A DNA stretch of 42,857 nucleotides from an uncultured Prevotellaceae bacterium (GCA_937898675.1 CALEJB010000023.1:1-42857); one strand, 5' to 3'; counted from the stretch's first letter, positions 23,357-31,761 are shown. Translations and numbers: made by a program. Notes: a model not told the origin generated them from the letters alone.

Positions 23357-24880
23357 ATGTTAACCGAGAACGACAAACTAATCATTGCTGGCAAAGGCAT
23401 CGCCCAAGACGCTATCGCCGCACAGCTCAAGCGCTTCGAGACGGGCTTCCCGTGGCTCAAACTTGACGCTGCGGCCACTGTGGGGCGCGGCATCACTGTG
23501 CTTGACGCCAAGCAGCAGGCCCAGTGCATCAAGACGTGGAAGGAGTTTCAGGCGGGAGGCGCCAGCATCGAGAAGTTCCAGCCTGCCTCGGGCGCCGCAA
23601 GCCGCATGTTCAAGAATCTGTTCGCTTTCATTAACGAGGGCAAGACGGCTCCCGAGACTGACTTCGAACAGCAGTTTTTTGCCGGCATCTCCCAGTTTGC
23701 CTTTTATCCACAACTCAACAAGGCTTGCTTGAACCTGTATAAGCACAATGTTACCGAACTTGTGGGAGCAGGCCGCTATGGCGACGTCGTCAGGGCCTTG
23801 CTGTTGCCCGACGGGATGAATTATGGCGCCTTGCCCAAGGCGCTGCTGCGTTTCCACCGCGCCGCTGTGGGCTCGGTCCACACGCCGCTCGAGGAGCACC
23901 TCGAGGAGGGCGCGCAGTATGCTGCCGACCGCAACCGCCGCGTGCGCATTCACTTCACGGTATCGCCCGAGCACCGCGACGCCTTTGAACGCCTCATCCG
24001 CGCCAAGGCGCCCCTGATGGAGAAGGTGTGGGGCGTGACCTATGACATCACGCTGAGCGAGCAGAAGGCCTCGACCGACACCATCGCCGTCAACATGGAC
24101 AACACCCCCTACCGCGACGGCAGCGGCAATCTGCTGTTCCGCCCCGCAGGCCACGGAGCGTTGCTCGAAAACCTCAACGAGCGCGATGCCGATGTGGTGT
24201 TCATCAAGAACGTTGATAATGTGGTGCCCCTGCGCCTGCGCAGCGCCACCACCCGCTACAAGAAGGTCATTGGCGGCTACCTTGTTACCATTCAGCGCCA
24301 GTTGAAGCGTTATCTTGAGAAACTTGACCAGCCCGAGGTCAAGACGGCCCAACTGCACGCCATGCTGCACTATGCCCAGGAGACGCTGTGCATCGCCGAT
24401 GCCGCCGCGCCGGCGATGGACGATGCCGCCCTGGCCGCATGGCTGCGCGACAAGTTCAACCGCCCCATCCGCGTGTGCGGCGTGGTGCCCAACGAGGGCG
24501 AGCCCGGCGGCGGCCCCTACCTGGCCTGCAATGCCGACGGCAGTTCATCGCCCCAAATTCTGGAATCGGCCCAAATCAATCCCGACGACCCCGCCGCCGT
24601 CGAGATGATGAAGGGCGGAACCCACTTCAATCCCGTGGACCTGGTGTGCTACATCAAGGACTACAAGGGCATCAAGTTTGACCTGCGCAAGTTTGTGGAC
24701 CCCGAGACGGGCTTTATCAGCGTTAAGAGCAAGGATGGCGTGGATATCAAGGCGCTTGAGTTGCCTGGTCTGTGGAATGGTTCGATGAGCGACTGGAACA
24801 CCGTGTTTGTCGAGGTGCCCATCGACACCTTCAATCCTGTCAAGACCGTGAACGACTTGCTGCGTCCCAGCCATCAGTAA
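23357..24880 (+). CDS. DUF4301 family protein
   Basis: A 507-aa cytosolic protein of the Bacteroidetes family DUF4301. The segment KFQPASGAASRMFKNL (about 74-89) is its most recognisable block and resembles a nucleotide-sugar-transferase-like loop, but no activity is established. Other blocks are PKALLRFH, the EHLEEGAQYA region, FRPAGHGALLENLN and the long C-terminal section with RVCGVVPNEGEPGGGPY. No signal peptide and no membrane segment. It is followed after 13 nt by a periplasmic thioredoxin gene, probably in one transcript. Family is recognised; function unknown. Confidence 0.8.
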   Translation: MLTENDKLIIAGKGIAQDAIAAQLKRFETGFPWLKLDAAATVGRGITVLDAKQQAQCIKTWKEFQAGGASIEKFQPASGAASRMFKNLFAFINEGKTAPETDFEQQFFAGISQFAFYPQLNKACLNLYKHNVTELVGAGRYGDVVRALLLPDGMNYGALPKALLRFHRAAVGSVHTPLEEHLEEGAQYAADRNRRVRIHFTVSPEHRDAFERLIRAKAPLMEKVWGVTYDITLSEQKASTDTIAVNMDNTPYRDGSGNLLFRPAGHGALLENLNERDADVVFIKNVDNVVPLRLRSATTRYKKVIGGYLVTIQRQLKRYLEKLDQPEVKTAQLHAMLHYAQETLCIADAAAPAMDDAALAAWLRDKFNRPIRVCGVVPNEGEPGGGPYLACNADGSSSPQILESAQINPDDPAAVEMMKGGTHFNPVDLVCYIKDYKGIKFDLRKFVDPETGFISVKSKDGVDIKALELPGLWNGSMSDWNTVFVEVPIDTFNPVKTVNDLLRPSHQ

Positions 24881-24893
24881 ACCCTAATTTGAC

Positions 24894-25400
24894 ATGAAAG
24901 TTTTTAGATTGATTATTTGTCTGTTAGCGCTCGCAATGGGCGCGACGGTAGCGTCGGCCCAAGATTACAACCCCTACGGCTCGGCCGAGCAGGGAGGGCG
25001 CGACATGATGGCCGCAGTGCAGTCCGCCAGCGACGCCGATACCATCTACACCGTCCGCAACATGACGCAGGAGCAGTTCAAGGCCATCGTCGCCGACTAC
25101 AGCGCCCGCGACTGGAAGATGGTCAACCCGCGCCCCGTGGTGGTGGACTTCTATGCCGACTGGTGCCAGCCGTGCAAGCGCCTTGAGCCCATCTTGCGGC
25201 AGATTGCCCAGCACTACAACGGCGCGGTGGACTTTTACCGCATCAATGTGGACAAGAACAGCGACATCGCCGACGTGTTCCAGATCCGCAGCATTCCGTT
25301 CCTGCTCATTTGCCCCCTCCAGGGCGAGCCCAAGTCTGTAGTCGGCCTCTATCCCCAGGCCGAGTACATCCGCGTCATCAACACCGCCCTGGGCAACTGA
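24894..25400 (+). CDS. Periplasmic thioredoxin-fold protein
   Basis: A 168-aa exported thioredoxin. Signal peptide 1-23 (MKVFRLIICLLALAMGATVA, SAQ), a linker, then the thioredoxin fold with DFYADWCQPCKRLEPI, active site CQPC at 91-94, and the cis-proline loop in IRSIPFLLICP. It should reduce or shuffle disulfides in the periplasm, perhaps fed by an inner-membrane reductant carrier. It lies 13 nt after the DUF4301 gene. The catalytic dipeptide QP differs from the classical GP. Confidence 0.9.
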   Translation: MKVFRLIICLLALAMGATVASAQDYNPYGSAEQGGRDMMAAVQSASDADTIYTVRNMTQEQFKAIVADYSARDWKMVNPRPVVVDFYADWCQPCKRLEPILRQIAQHYNGAVDFYRINVDKNSDIADVFQIRSIPFLLICPLQGEPKSVVGLYPQAEYIRVINTALGN

Positions 25401-25457
25401 GCGGCCCCCCGCCAGCGCACAAATCACATTATATAAGAAAAAAGTCGCGATAATCCC

Positions 25458-25487
25458 TTGTCGTTTCATGGATTATTCGTAACTTTG
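25458..25487 (+). promoter_or_regulatory. Promoter of rpsF-rpsR-rplI
   Basis: TTG 25458-25460, 19 nt, TAACTTTG 25480-25487; leader about 45 nt, AT-rich. Confidence 0.7.
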
Positions 25488-25536
25488 CACCGCTTTTTGA
25501 GCAAACATTTATTAATTAACTTATTTTAAACGATTT

Positions 25537-25953
25537 ATGAACAAGTACGAAACCGTTTTCATTTTAACTCCCGTTTTGTCTGATGATCAGATGAAGGAAG
25601 CGGTAGAAAAGTTCAAGAAGGTGATTACCGACGACAACGGTGTCATCGAGAACGAAGAGAACTGGGGTCTGCGCAAGCTCGCTTATCCCATCGAGAACAA
25701 GAACACTGGTTTTTACACCCTCATTGAGTTTGAAGGTGAGCCCACCCTGGTGAACAAGCTGGAAACCGCTTTCCGTCGCGACGAGAAGGTGATTCGCTTC
25801 CTCACGTTCCACCTCAACAAGTTTGCTGCCGAGTACGCCATCAAGCGTCGCGCCGTCCGCAAGGCTAAGCAGGAAGAGCGCGCTGCCGCCGAGGCTGCCG
25901 CTCCCGCAACCGAGGCTCCCGCACCCGAGGCTAATGAAGAAACCAAAGAGTAA
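25537..25953 (+). CDS. rpsF: Small ribosomal subunit protein bS6
   Basis: A 138-aa bS6, which pairs with bS18 on the 30S platform. N-terminus MNKYETVFILTPVLSDDQM, then NWGLRKLAYPIENKNTGFY and the C-terminal FAAEYAIKRRAVR. An Ala/Glu/Pro-rich tail of about 25 residues follows, common in Bacteroidetes. First gene of the conserved rpsF-rpsR-rplI operon. No Shine-Dalgarno before this gene, unlike the next two. Confidence 0.95.
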   Translation: MNKYETVFILTPVLSDDQMKEAVEKFKKVITDDNGVIENEENWGLRKLAYPIENKNTGFYTLIEFEGEPTLVNKLETAFRRDEKVIRFLTFHLNKFAAEYAIKRRAVRKAKQEERAAAEAAAPATEAPAPEANEETKE

Positions 25954-25962
25954 AACTTTAAT

Positions 25963-25970
25963 TAGGAGGT
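25963..25970 (+). promoter_or_regulatory. Strong Shine-Dalgarno site of rpsR
   Basis: TAGGAGGT with 7 nt to ATG 25978. Such sites are rare in this window, where most genes have AT-rich leaders with no SD. Confidence 0.8.
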
Positions 25971-25977
25971 AAAAACT

Positions 25978-26265
25978 ATGGCACAAGAACAAGTACGTCC
26001 CAACAACCAGGGCGAAATCCGTTACCTGACTCCCCTGTCGGTTGACAATCGCAAGAAGAAATACTGCCGTTTCAAACGCAGCGGTATCAAGTACATTGAC
26101 TATAAGGACCCCGAGTTCCTCAAGAAGTTCCTCAACGAGCAAGGCAAGATCCTGCCCCGCCGCATCACCGGCACTTCGCTGAAGTTCCAGCGCCGCGTGG
26201 CCAAGGCTGTGAAGCGTGCCCGTCATCTGGCATTGCTGCCCTATGTGACCGACTTGATGAAATAA
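25978..26265 (+). CDS. rpsR: Small ribosomal subunit protein bS18
   Basis: A 95-aa bS18, partner of bS6 on the 30S platform. Motifs KKYCRFKRSGIKYIDYKDPEFL and LPRRITGTSLKFQRRVAKAVKRARHLALLPY are canonical. It starts 25 nt after rpsF, with a strong SD. In Bacteroidetes bS18 helps form the pocket that hides the anti-SD of 16S rRNA (known from published Flavobacterium work), so an SD here may be regulatory. Confidence 0.96.
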   Translation: MAQEQVRPNNQGEIRYLTPLSVDNRKKKYCRFKRSGIKYIDYKDPEFLKKFLNEQGKILPRRITGTSLKFQRRVAKAVKRARHLALLPYVTDLMK

Positions 26266-26283
26266 ACAACACGATTACACAAA

Positions 26284-26288
26284 GGAGG
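26284..26288 (+). promoter_or_regulatory. Strong Shine-Dalgarno site of rplI
   Basis: GGAGG with 8 nt to ATG 26297, part of AAAGGAGGAA. Confidence 0.75.
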
Positions 26289-26296
26289 AAACAATT

Positions 26297-26884
26297 ATGA
26301 AGATTATTTTGAAAGAAGATATCGTCAATCTTGGTTTCAAGAACGACGTTGTGGAAGTGAAGAACGGCTACGGCCGCAACTACCTCATCCCCACCGGCAA
26401 GGCCATCCTGGCTACCCCCAGCGCACTCAAGGTGCATGCCGAGAACCTGCGCCAGCAGGCTCACAAGATTGCCAAGGTCAAGGCCGACGCCGAGGAGGCT
26501 GCCAAGGCATTTGACGGCGTTAGCCTCACCATCCCCGTAAAGGTCAGCCCCACGGGCACCATCTACGGCAGTGTTGGCGCACAGCAGATCCACGAGGCTC
26601 TGCTCGCCGCAGGCCACAATGTTGACCGCAAGATCGTCAGCGTTGCACAGGCTGTCAAGACCGTCGGCAAGTACATCGGCATCGTTCGCCTGCACAAGGA
26701 AGTTGCCGTCGAGATTCCCTTTGAGGTAATCGCCGAGAACGCCGAGGAACTCGCTGCCGAGCGCGCTGCCCGCAAGGCCGAGGAGGCTGCCCACCAGGCT
26801 GCCCTCGCTGCCGCTGCCGCCGCCGAGAACGGTGAGGAGCCCGAGGCCGATGCTCCCGCCGAGGAGGCTCCCAAGGCTGAGTAA
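26297..26884 (+). CDS. rplI: Large ribosomal subunit protein bL9
   Basis: A 195-aa bL9, which binds 23S rRNA near the L1 stalk. N-terminal MKIILKEDIVNLGFKNDVVEVKNGYGRNYLIPTGKA region is canonical. It is about 45 residues longer than the usual 148-150 because of an Ala/Glu-rich C-terminal tail (about 150-195). Last gene of the operon, 31 nt after rpsR, with its own SD; a terminator follows. Confidence 0.95.
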   Translation: MKIILKEDIVNLGFKNDVVEVKNGYGRNYLIPTGKAILATPSALKVHAENLRQQAHKIAKVKADAEEAAKAFDGVSLTIPVKVSPTGTIYGSVGAQQIHEALLAAGHNVDRKIVSVAQAVKTVGKYIGIVRLHKEVAVEIPFEVIAENAEELAAERAARKAEEAAHQAALAAAAAAENGEEPEADAPAEEAPKAE

Positions 26885-26908
26885 TAAAACAACATCTATA
26901 TTGAATGA

Positions 26909-26942
26909 AAGCACCGGTCCCCTCCACATGGCCGGTGCTTTT
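26909..26942 (+). terminator. rplI operon terminator
   Basis: AAGCACCGG (26909-26917) with CCGGTGCTT (26932-26940), then TT. Confidence 0.8.
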
Positions 26943-26969
26943 GCTATAACAAGCAACAAGAGAAAAACT

Positions 26970-27266
26970 ATGGTCAAACACATCGTAATGTTCAAACTGC
27001 AGGGCAGCGGCGAGGCCCGCCGCGAGGTCGCCCTGCGCTTCAAGGACGCCCTCGACGCACTGCCCGTACAGATCGACGTGCTCCAGAGCATTGAGACATC
27101 CCTCAACGAGAACCCCGCCGAGGACTGGGACATCGTCCTCACCGCCATCGTCCCCACCATGGCCGACGTGGCCGTCTATGCCAAGCATCCCGCCCACGTG
27201 GCCGCTGCCGCCATCATCAAGGACGCCAAGCAGTCCCGCGCCTGCGTGGACTATGAGGTGAAGTAG
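26970..27266 (+). CDS. Dabb (stress-responsive A/B barrel) family protein
   Basis: A 98-aa ferredoxin-like alpha/beta-barrel protein of the Dabb family. The opening MVKHIVMFKLQG and the closing YAKHPAHVAAAAIIKDA / ACVDYEV are typical. Such proteins usually dimerise; the function in bacteria is mostly unknown. ATG 26970 is used because it gives the canonical MVKHIVMFKL start and lies after the rplI terminator; the in-frame ATG at 26832 is inside rplI. Confidence 0.82.
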   Translation: MVKHIVMFKLQGSGEARREVALRFKDALDALPVQIDVLQSIETSLNENPAEDWDIVLTAIVPTMADVAVYAKHPAHVAAAAIIKDAKQSRACVDYEVK

Positions 27267-27349
27267 TGCCCCCGCCACATCCGCCTGCACTGAATCCATC
27301 CCCACTGCCATTCCGCGATGTTGTTGCTCTCGTAAAAGTGGGAAAATAA

Positions 27350-27430
27350 GGAAGTTTTCCGCCCAAAAACATGGGTGTCAACATCGTGAAGTACAGCAAT
27401 GGCAGCGTGCGCAAGGTGTTTGTAAAGTAA
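27350..27430 (+). pseudogene. Relic of a secretion-tail (T9SS-like) C-terminus
   Basis: After an in-frame stop (TAA 27347-27349) a short frame ends with GVNIVKYSNGSVRKVFVK and TAA 27428-27430. The pattern resembles the last residues of Bacteroidales proteins sorted by the type IX system (G[VI]xIV...K..VK). No upstream coding region remains. It may be the dead end of a lost secreted protein, or chance. Confidence 0.35.
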
Positions 27431-27450
27431 TATTTCTTCATAAAATCCAA

Positions 27451-27487
27451 AAATAAAGGACTGGCTCGTGGAGTCAGTCCTTTATTT
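27451..27487. terminator. Strong bidirectional terminator
   Basis: AAATAAAGGACTGGCTC (27451-27467) pairs with 27471-27487 over 17 bp (one G.T), loop GTG. A/T-rich outer arms serve both directions, fitting convergent genes. Confidence 0.8.
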
Positions 27488-27529
27488 CAGGTGTCTATAT
27501 CACTCTCGCGTTGAGTGGATTGGGCATGG

Positions 27530-27925
27530 TTACAGAATCTTGGCGACCAGTTGTGCCTGCTCTCCTTCAAAAAAGGCGGGGGCGGTCACGGGGTGATAGG
27601 CATATTCCTCGCCAAACTGGTGCAGCTGCAGCGCCACGAAGTTGTTGTCTTGGGACAGGCAAACATCCAGCTGGACATTGCCGATGGGCTGGGCCTGGTG
27701 CTTAAAGGCCTTGACGGCAGCCGCAAGGTCTTTGGCACCGCTTTCGATAATGCGTTGCAGTGGGGCAAGCGCTTCGGTATGATAGTTGTTTTTGACCACA
27801 TTGACAGGCGAGCCTGTTGGGATATAGACCAGCCGCTTCTTGAGGCCGAAAAGTGAGGATTTAACAGTCAGGACACTATTGTCATTGAGGGCCTGAGCCA
27901 TCTGTAATTTATTGTAATTAGCCAT
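27530..27925 (-). CDS. Hypothetical protein, 131 aa
   Basis: Not recognised. A soluble 131-aa protein without signal peptide or membrane segment: MANYNKLQMAQALNDNSVLT, a basic patch FGLKKRLVYIPTG, an Ala-rich helix (ESGAKDLAAAVKAF) and a hydrophilic C-terminus ending AQLVAKIL. Codon usage looks like the neighbours. It is a single gene between two convergent terminator regions. The upstream 28 nt are AT-rich, with no clear promoter box. Confidence 0.65.
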   Translation of the reverse strand: MANYNKLQMAQALNDNSVLTVKSSLFGLKKRLVYIPTGSPVNVVKNNYHTEALAPLQRIIESGAKDLAAAVKAFKHQAQPIGNVQLDVCLSQDNNFVALQLHQFGEEYAYHPVTAPAFFEGEQAQLVAKIL

Positions 27926-28056
27926 GATAGTATTATATTAAATGTGTTAGATATATTGAATTGTGCCGGTTGGCCGATAGCCATGCGACAAACTTGCCGT
28001 GCCTGGAGCACGGGCTTGAAAGAAAAAAGTGATGAAGAATCAGAAGTGTCTGTTAT

Positions 28057-28476
28057 CTAACACAATAGTCGGCAGAGAGTGATGACATAAAAGTCAGCGG
28101 CTCTCGTTTCACGCAATGGTGAAGTCAATCGTTCGACAACAAATTGCCCGGCAGTTGCCAAGGGGGCATAGATGTTGTCCATCAGGCGGTTAGCCGAACG
28201 GCGCAGGATGCTGGCGCGCATCAGTGACACGCGATGCTTGGCGGGCGTCACTTGGCGGGCGCCTTGTGACGGCACTATTGCCGGACTCTGGCTGGGTGCG
28301 CTCAGCACCTGGCTGGCATCGTAGGGCAATGGTGTGGAATTATCGTTAGGCGCCACCAGCCCGCGCTTCATGGTGTCGTGGCCGCATGGCACATCATGTT
28401 GGCATAATGCAATGCTGGCAGTGGCCAGCATCGCCATTATCGCGCACAATGCCCATATTCTAAACCTTGATCTCAT
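28057..28476 (-). CDS. Small secreted protein of unknown function
   Basis: From ATG 28476 a 139-aa protein with a signal peptide (MRSRFRIWALCAIMAMLATA, SIALC), possibly a lipoprotein or plain export. The mature part has Cys31 and a low-complexity stretch rich in Ser, Pro and Gln (DASQVLSAPSQSPAIVPSQG), then a basic helical segment (RASILRRSANRLMD). No domain recognised. The start is set by the promoter box at 28503-28510 and the signal peptide; an earlier in-frame start at 28524 is upstream of the box. Confidence 0.6.
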   Translation of the reverse strand: MRSRFRIWALCAIMAMLATASIALCQHDVPCGHDTMKRGLVAPNDNSTPLPYDASQVLSAPSQSPAIVPSQGARQVTPAKHRVSLMRASILRRSANRLMDNIYAPLATAGQFVVERLTSPLRETRAADFYVITLCRLLC

Positions 28477-28502
28477 GATAATGCCATTAACGGGTTCGGT
28501 TG

Positions 28503-28510
28503 CAAAAGTA
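28503..28510 (-). promoter_or_regulatory. -7 box TACTTTTG
   Basis: Minus-strand TACTTTTG 26 nt before ATG 28476. Confidence 0.55.
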
Positions 28511-28573
28511 CAACGAATAATCAATATTTTCCCGATTTTGAAACTTTTTTTTGATAATCTGTCGTTGCAAAAT

Positions 28574-28613
28574 AAAAAAAGCAGGGGGGCCGCATGGCTG
28601 TGCGAACCCCCTG
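28574..28613 (-). terminator. Terminator of the repeat-domain dockerin gene
   Basis: Minus strand CAGGGGG (28613-28607) pairs with CCCCCTG (28588-28582), then T7. Confidence 0.7.
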
Positions 28614-28640
28614 GATTATGCTTGTTGGCTCAATGATGGA

Positions 28641-30242
28641 TTACATGGGCCAGTTGTCGTTGAGCAGATAGTCGATGAGGGCGCTGATGTCGCCGGGGTC
28701 GATGTCGCCGTTCTGGTCGCAGTCGGCGTTGGCCTCAACAACTGCGCTGCCGTTGAGCAGGTAGTCGATGAGGGCGCTGATATCGGCGGGGTCAATGCTC
28801 TCGTCGCCGTTCACATCGCCGCGGACAACAGTGGGAAGCACCTCATAAACAGTCAGTGTCATGTTGTCAACACTCAGCTCGAGGTCCCAGATGCCTGCGG
28901 GAATCTTGAAGGCGGCCTCGCCGTTCCTCAGGCTCATCGGGGTGTTCAGGACAACCTCAAAGTCGCCGTCGGCATCGGCACCGATGCGCTGGCCTGCGAG
29001 CTCTTCCCAAGCGGTCTCGCTCGAAGCGAGAATCTTCGAGAAGCTGAAGTAGCTGTAGCCGTCGTTCTGGCCCTCGGTGTAAATCTCAGCAGTGTAAACG
29101 TTGTTCTCCTCGTCACGGGTCATCTTCACGCCCTGGTTGGGATACCAGCCGGCAACCTCGCTGACCTCGCCCAGGATGTAGATGTCACCGGTGTAGTGCT
29201 CGGGCTCGGGGGTGCTGGTGAGGGTGGCCGAGAAGCCAATCTCGGTGGTCTCGGGGTTGAAGGTGAAGACGATGTCATAGGTACCGTCTGCGGTCACGTC
29301 ATAGTACCAGTTGTCGATGGGCCAGCAAGTGCTCCAGTTGCGGTTGGCAACCACCTTGAACTCGATGTCGTCGGCGCTGGTGAGCTCGATGCCGCTCTTG
29401 GTGAGGGTGTAGATGCCGTCGTCGCCCTTAACCATGTCGTTGTTGGTGTCGTTGGGATCCCACTCGTTGCCGAATACGGCAGCGGGAGCGCCGGCTACGG
29501 TGTAGGTGTCCTCAATCACGGGAGAATCACCCTGCTTGGTGACTGTGATGCCTACCGTGGTGTTCTCGGGATTGAAGGTGAAGACGATGTCATAGGTGCC
29601 GCTCTCCTCGATGTAGTAGCCGTAGTTGCTCTCGGGCCATGCATAGTCCCAGCTGTGGTTGGAGGTAACCTTGAACGAGATGGTGGTGCCGGCATACAGC
29701 GTGATGCCAGTCTTGGTGAGGGTGTAGATGCCGTCGTCGCCCAGCACCATGTCGTTGTCGGTGTTGCCAGGAGCCCACTCGGTGCCGAAGATGCTGGCGG
29801 GAGTGCCGGCAACCGTGTAGCAATCGAGGGTGATGGGTGCCACATAGCCTTCAATCGTGAACTGGAACGTGTTCATGTCAAAGGTGATGGTGTACTCATT
29901 GCCAGTGCCTGTAAACTTGTAGGAACCGCCGCCGCGGGTAGCGGCTACGGTTTGACCGGCCTCAACGGTAACGTCGCCGCTCACGGGAGCGATGCGGTAC
30001 TGGTTGAAGCCGTTCCAGTCGCTGGCATCGGTTACCAGACCGTCGGCAAAACAGAACCATACGGAACCGCTGATGGCGGTGGTGTAGGTGTAGATGCCGT
30101 CACCATTGTCGGTCATTTCCACGCCGCTGTTGGTGACCCAACCATTACCGAGGGGCTCGTTGCCCACGAGATAGACGGCTGCGTTGGCGTTGATGCCAAT
30201 CAATGCCATCATTACTAATGCGATAAGAGTTAACTTTTTCAT
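28641..30242 (-). CDS. Secreted protein with two repeated beta domains and dockerin
   Basis: A 533-aa exported protein. Signal peptide 1-21, an N-terminal beta domain (to about 138), then two copies of a 105-residue module starting YTVAGTPASIFGTEW (142) and YTVAGAPAAVFGNEW (247), each with GDDGIYTLTK and TYDIVFTFNPE. These resemble the SusE/SusF-type starch-binding or CBM folds by general pattern only. A fourth beta domain starts at YTGDIYILGEVSEVAGW (350). The C-terminus carries two dockerin repeats (475-497 and 508-528). Likely a surface or extracellular glycan binder; ligand unknown. The start at 30242 fits the signal peptide; upstream in-frame starts are not supported. Confidence 0.8.
   Translation of the reverse strand: MKKLTLIALVMMALIGINANAAVYLVGNEPLGNGWVTNSGVEMTDNGDGIYTYTTAISGSVWFCFADGLVTDASDWNGFNQYRIAPVSGDVTVEAGQTVAATRGGGSYKFTGTGNEYTITFDMNTFQFTIEGYVAPITLDCYTVAGTPASIFGTEWAPGNTDNDMVLGDDGIYTLTKTGITLYAGTTISFKVTSNHSWDYAWPESNYGYYIEESGTYDIVFTFNPENTTVGITVTKQGDSPVIEDTYTVAGAPAAVFGNEWDPNDTNNDMVKGDDGIYTLTKSGIELTSADDIEFKVVANRNWSTCWPIDNWYYDVTADGTYDIVFTFNPETTEIGFSATLTSTPEPEHYTGDIYILGEVSEVAGWYPNQGVKMTRDEENNVYTAEIYTEGQNDGYSYFSFSKILASSETAWEELAGQRIGADADGDFEVVLNTPMSLRNGEAAFKIPAGIWDLELSVDNMTLTVYEVLPTVVRGDVNGDESIDPADISALIDYLLNGSAVVEANADCDQNGDIDPGDISALIDYLLNDNWPM
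29220..29504 (-). repeat. Internal domain repeat, copy 2
   Basis: Codes residues 247-341 of the dockerin protein; aligns with copy 1 with shared blocks YTVAG, NNDMVKGDDGIYTLTK and TYDIVFTFNPE. Confidence 0.75.
29505..29819 (-). repeat. Internal domain repeat, copy 1
   Basis: Codes residues 142-246; period to copy 2 is 105 codons. Confidence 0.75.
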
Positions 30243-30341
30243 AAAAATCAATGAAAATAAATAGTTATTAATAATACAGTTATAAGTCTTTGTATGATGA
30301 TAACCACTGTTGTAAATCAACACTTCAATCTGATTCCGGCC

Positions 30342-30370
30342 CAAAGGTACACATATTATAAAGCGCGCAA
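30342..30370 (-). promoter_or_regulatory. Promoter of the repeat-domain dockerin gene
   Basis: Minus strand TTG (30370-30368), 18 nt, TACCTTTG (30349-30342); leader about 95 nt, AT-rich. Confidence 0.65.
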
Positions 30371-30446
30371 TTCATTGAAAAACCGAAATTTGACGCAAAA
30401 AATGTGCAAACGATTGCAGATAAGCCTGTTTTTGGTAATCAGTCAG

Positions 30447-31748
30447 TTATGCCAGATTACAAGTTCCTATCAGTTCAAAGGGCAGCGCCTGGGTGATGCG
30501 CACTTGGGCGAACTCGCCGGGGACGAGGGGGGTGTCCTTGGCGATGAGCACCTCGGGGTCCACCTCGGGACTGTCCCACTGGGTGCGCCCGATGTAGTAG
30601 TCCTCCTCCTCGCGGTCCACCATCACGCGCAGCGTCTGGCCCACCTTGCCCTGCTGGATGTCCATCGAGATGTCCTCCTGCAGTTCCATGAGCCGCTGCA
30701 GGCGGTCTTGCTTGACCTCCTCGGGGATGTCGTCGGCCAGGTGCTCGGCGCCCCATGTGCCCGCTTCCTCGCTGTAGGCAAACGCGCCCATGCGCTCAAA
30801 GCGTGCCTCGCGCACGAACTGCATCAGTTCTTCAAACTCCTGCTCGCCCTCGCCGGGAAATCCCACCATGAGCGTGGTGCGGATGTGGATGCCCGGCACC
30901 TCGCGGCGCATGCGCTCCAGCAGGTCGAGCGTCTCCTGGCGGGTGATGTGGCGGCGCATGCCCGCCAGCACCTTGTCGCTGATGTGCTGCAAGGCGATGT
31001 CCATGTAACTGCACACGTTGCTGTGGCGCGCCATCACGGGCAGGATGTCCATGGGGAATTGGGCGGGGTAGGCATAGTGCAGGCGAATCCACTCCACGCC
31101 CTCGATTTGGGCCATGCGGTCGATGAGTTCGGGCAGCTGCTGGCGGCTGTCAAGGTCGAGCCCGTAGGACGACAGGTCCTGGGCGATGACGTTGAATTCC
31201 TTGACGCCCTGCGCCGCAAGGCACCGCACCTCGTCGAGCAGTCTGTCCATGGGCACCGAGGTGTGCCGTCCCGTGATGAGCGGGATGGCGCAGAAGGCGC
31301 AATAGCGGTTACAGCCCTCCGATATCTTGAGGTAGCAGTAGTGGGGCGGGGTGGTGAGGATGCGCTCGCTCGCAAGGTCGTCGCGATAGGCGTGGCCCAG
31401 GTCGGCAAGCATGTTCTTCCAGTCAAATTTGCCGTACAGGTGGTCCACCTCGGGCAGTTCCTGCGCCAGCTCGGCACGGAATCGCTCGGCGAGGCACCCC
31501 ATGACATAGAGGTTGCGTATTTTGCCCTGCCGCTTGGCCTCGCCCAGTTGCAGGATGGTGTCGATGGACTCCTGTTGGGCGTCGGCAATGAAACCGCAGG
31601 TGTTGACCACGACGGTCTCGGCGTCGATGCGCGCGGGGTTGTGCGCCATGGAGTAGCCCGCGGCCTGCAACTGGCGCATGAGCCGCTCGCTGTCCACAAG
31701 GTTCTTGGAACAGCCCAGCGAGACGATGTCTATCTTGTTTTTCCTCAT
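30447..31748 (-). CDS. rimO: Ribosomal protein uS12 methylthiotransferase
   Basis: A 433-aa radical SAM enzyme that adds a methylthio group to the conserved Asp of uS12. First cluster Cys at C13 (SLGCSKN), C51 (NTCGF) and C85 (GCLAER); radical SAM CxxxCxxC at C146, C150, C153 (SEGCNRYCAFC). A C-terminal TRAM domain (about 370-433) binds the substrate. The opening IDIVSLGCSKNLVDSE distinguishes RimO from MiaB. It follows ftsY after 13 nt on the same strand, so they probably form an operon. Confidence 0.94.
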   Translation of the reverse strand: MRKNKIDIVSLGCSKNLVDSERLMRQLQAAGYSMAHNPARIDAETVVVNTCGFIADAQQESIDTILQLGEAKRQGKIRNLYVMGCLAERFRAELAQELPEVDHLYGKFDWKNMLADLGHAYRDDLASERILTTPPHYCYLKISEGCNRYCAFCAIPLITGRHTSVPMDRLLDEVRCLAAQGVKEFNVIAQDLSSYGLDLDSRQQLPELIDRMAQIEGVEWIRLHYAYPAQFPMDILPVMARHSNVCSYMDIALQHISDKVLAGMRRHITRQETLDLLERMRREVPGIHIRTTLMVGFPGEGEQEFEELMQFVREARFERMGAFAYSEEAGTWGAEHLADDIPEEVKQDRLQRLMELQEDISMDIQQGKVGQTLRVMVDREEEDYYIGRTQWDSPEVDPEVLIAKDTPLVPGEFAQVRITQALPFELIGTCNLA

Positions 31749-31761
31749 GTCAACGGTGGCA

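Noticed and set aside
28551..30218. Very long antisense open frames (also at 6024-7487 and 30294-31778)
   Set aside because: They mirror recognised genes; GC-rich codons leave few stops in the opposite strand, and the translations are low-complexity Gly/Val/Ala/His text.
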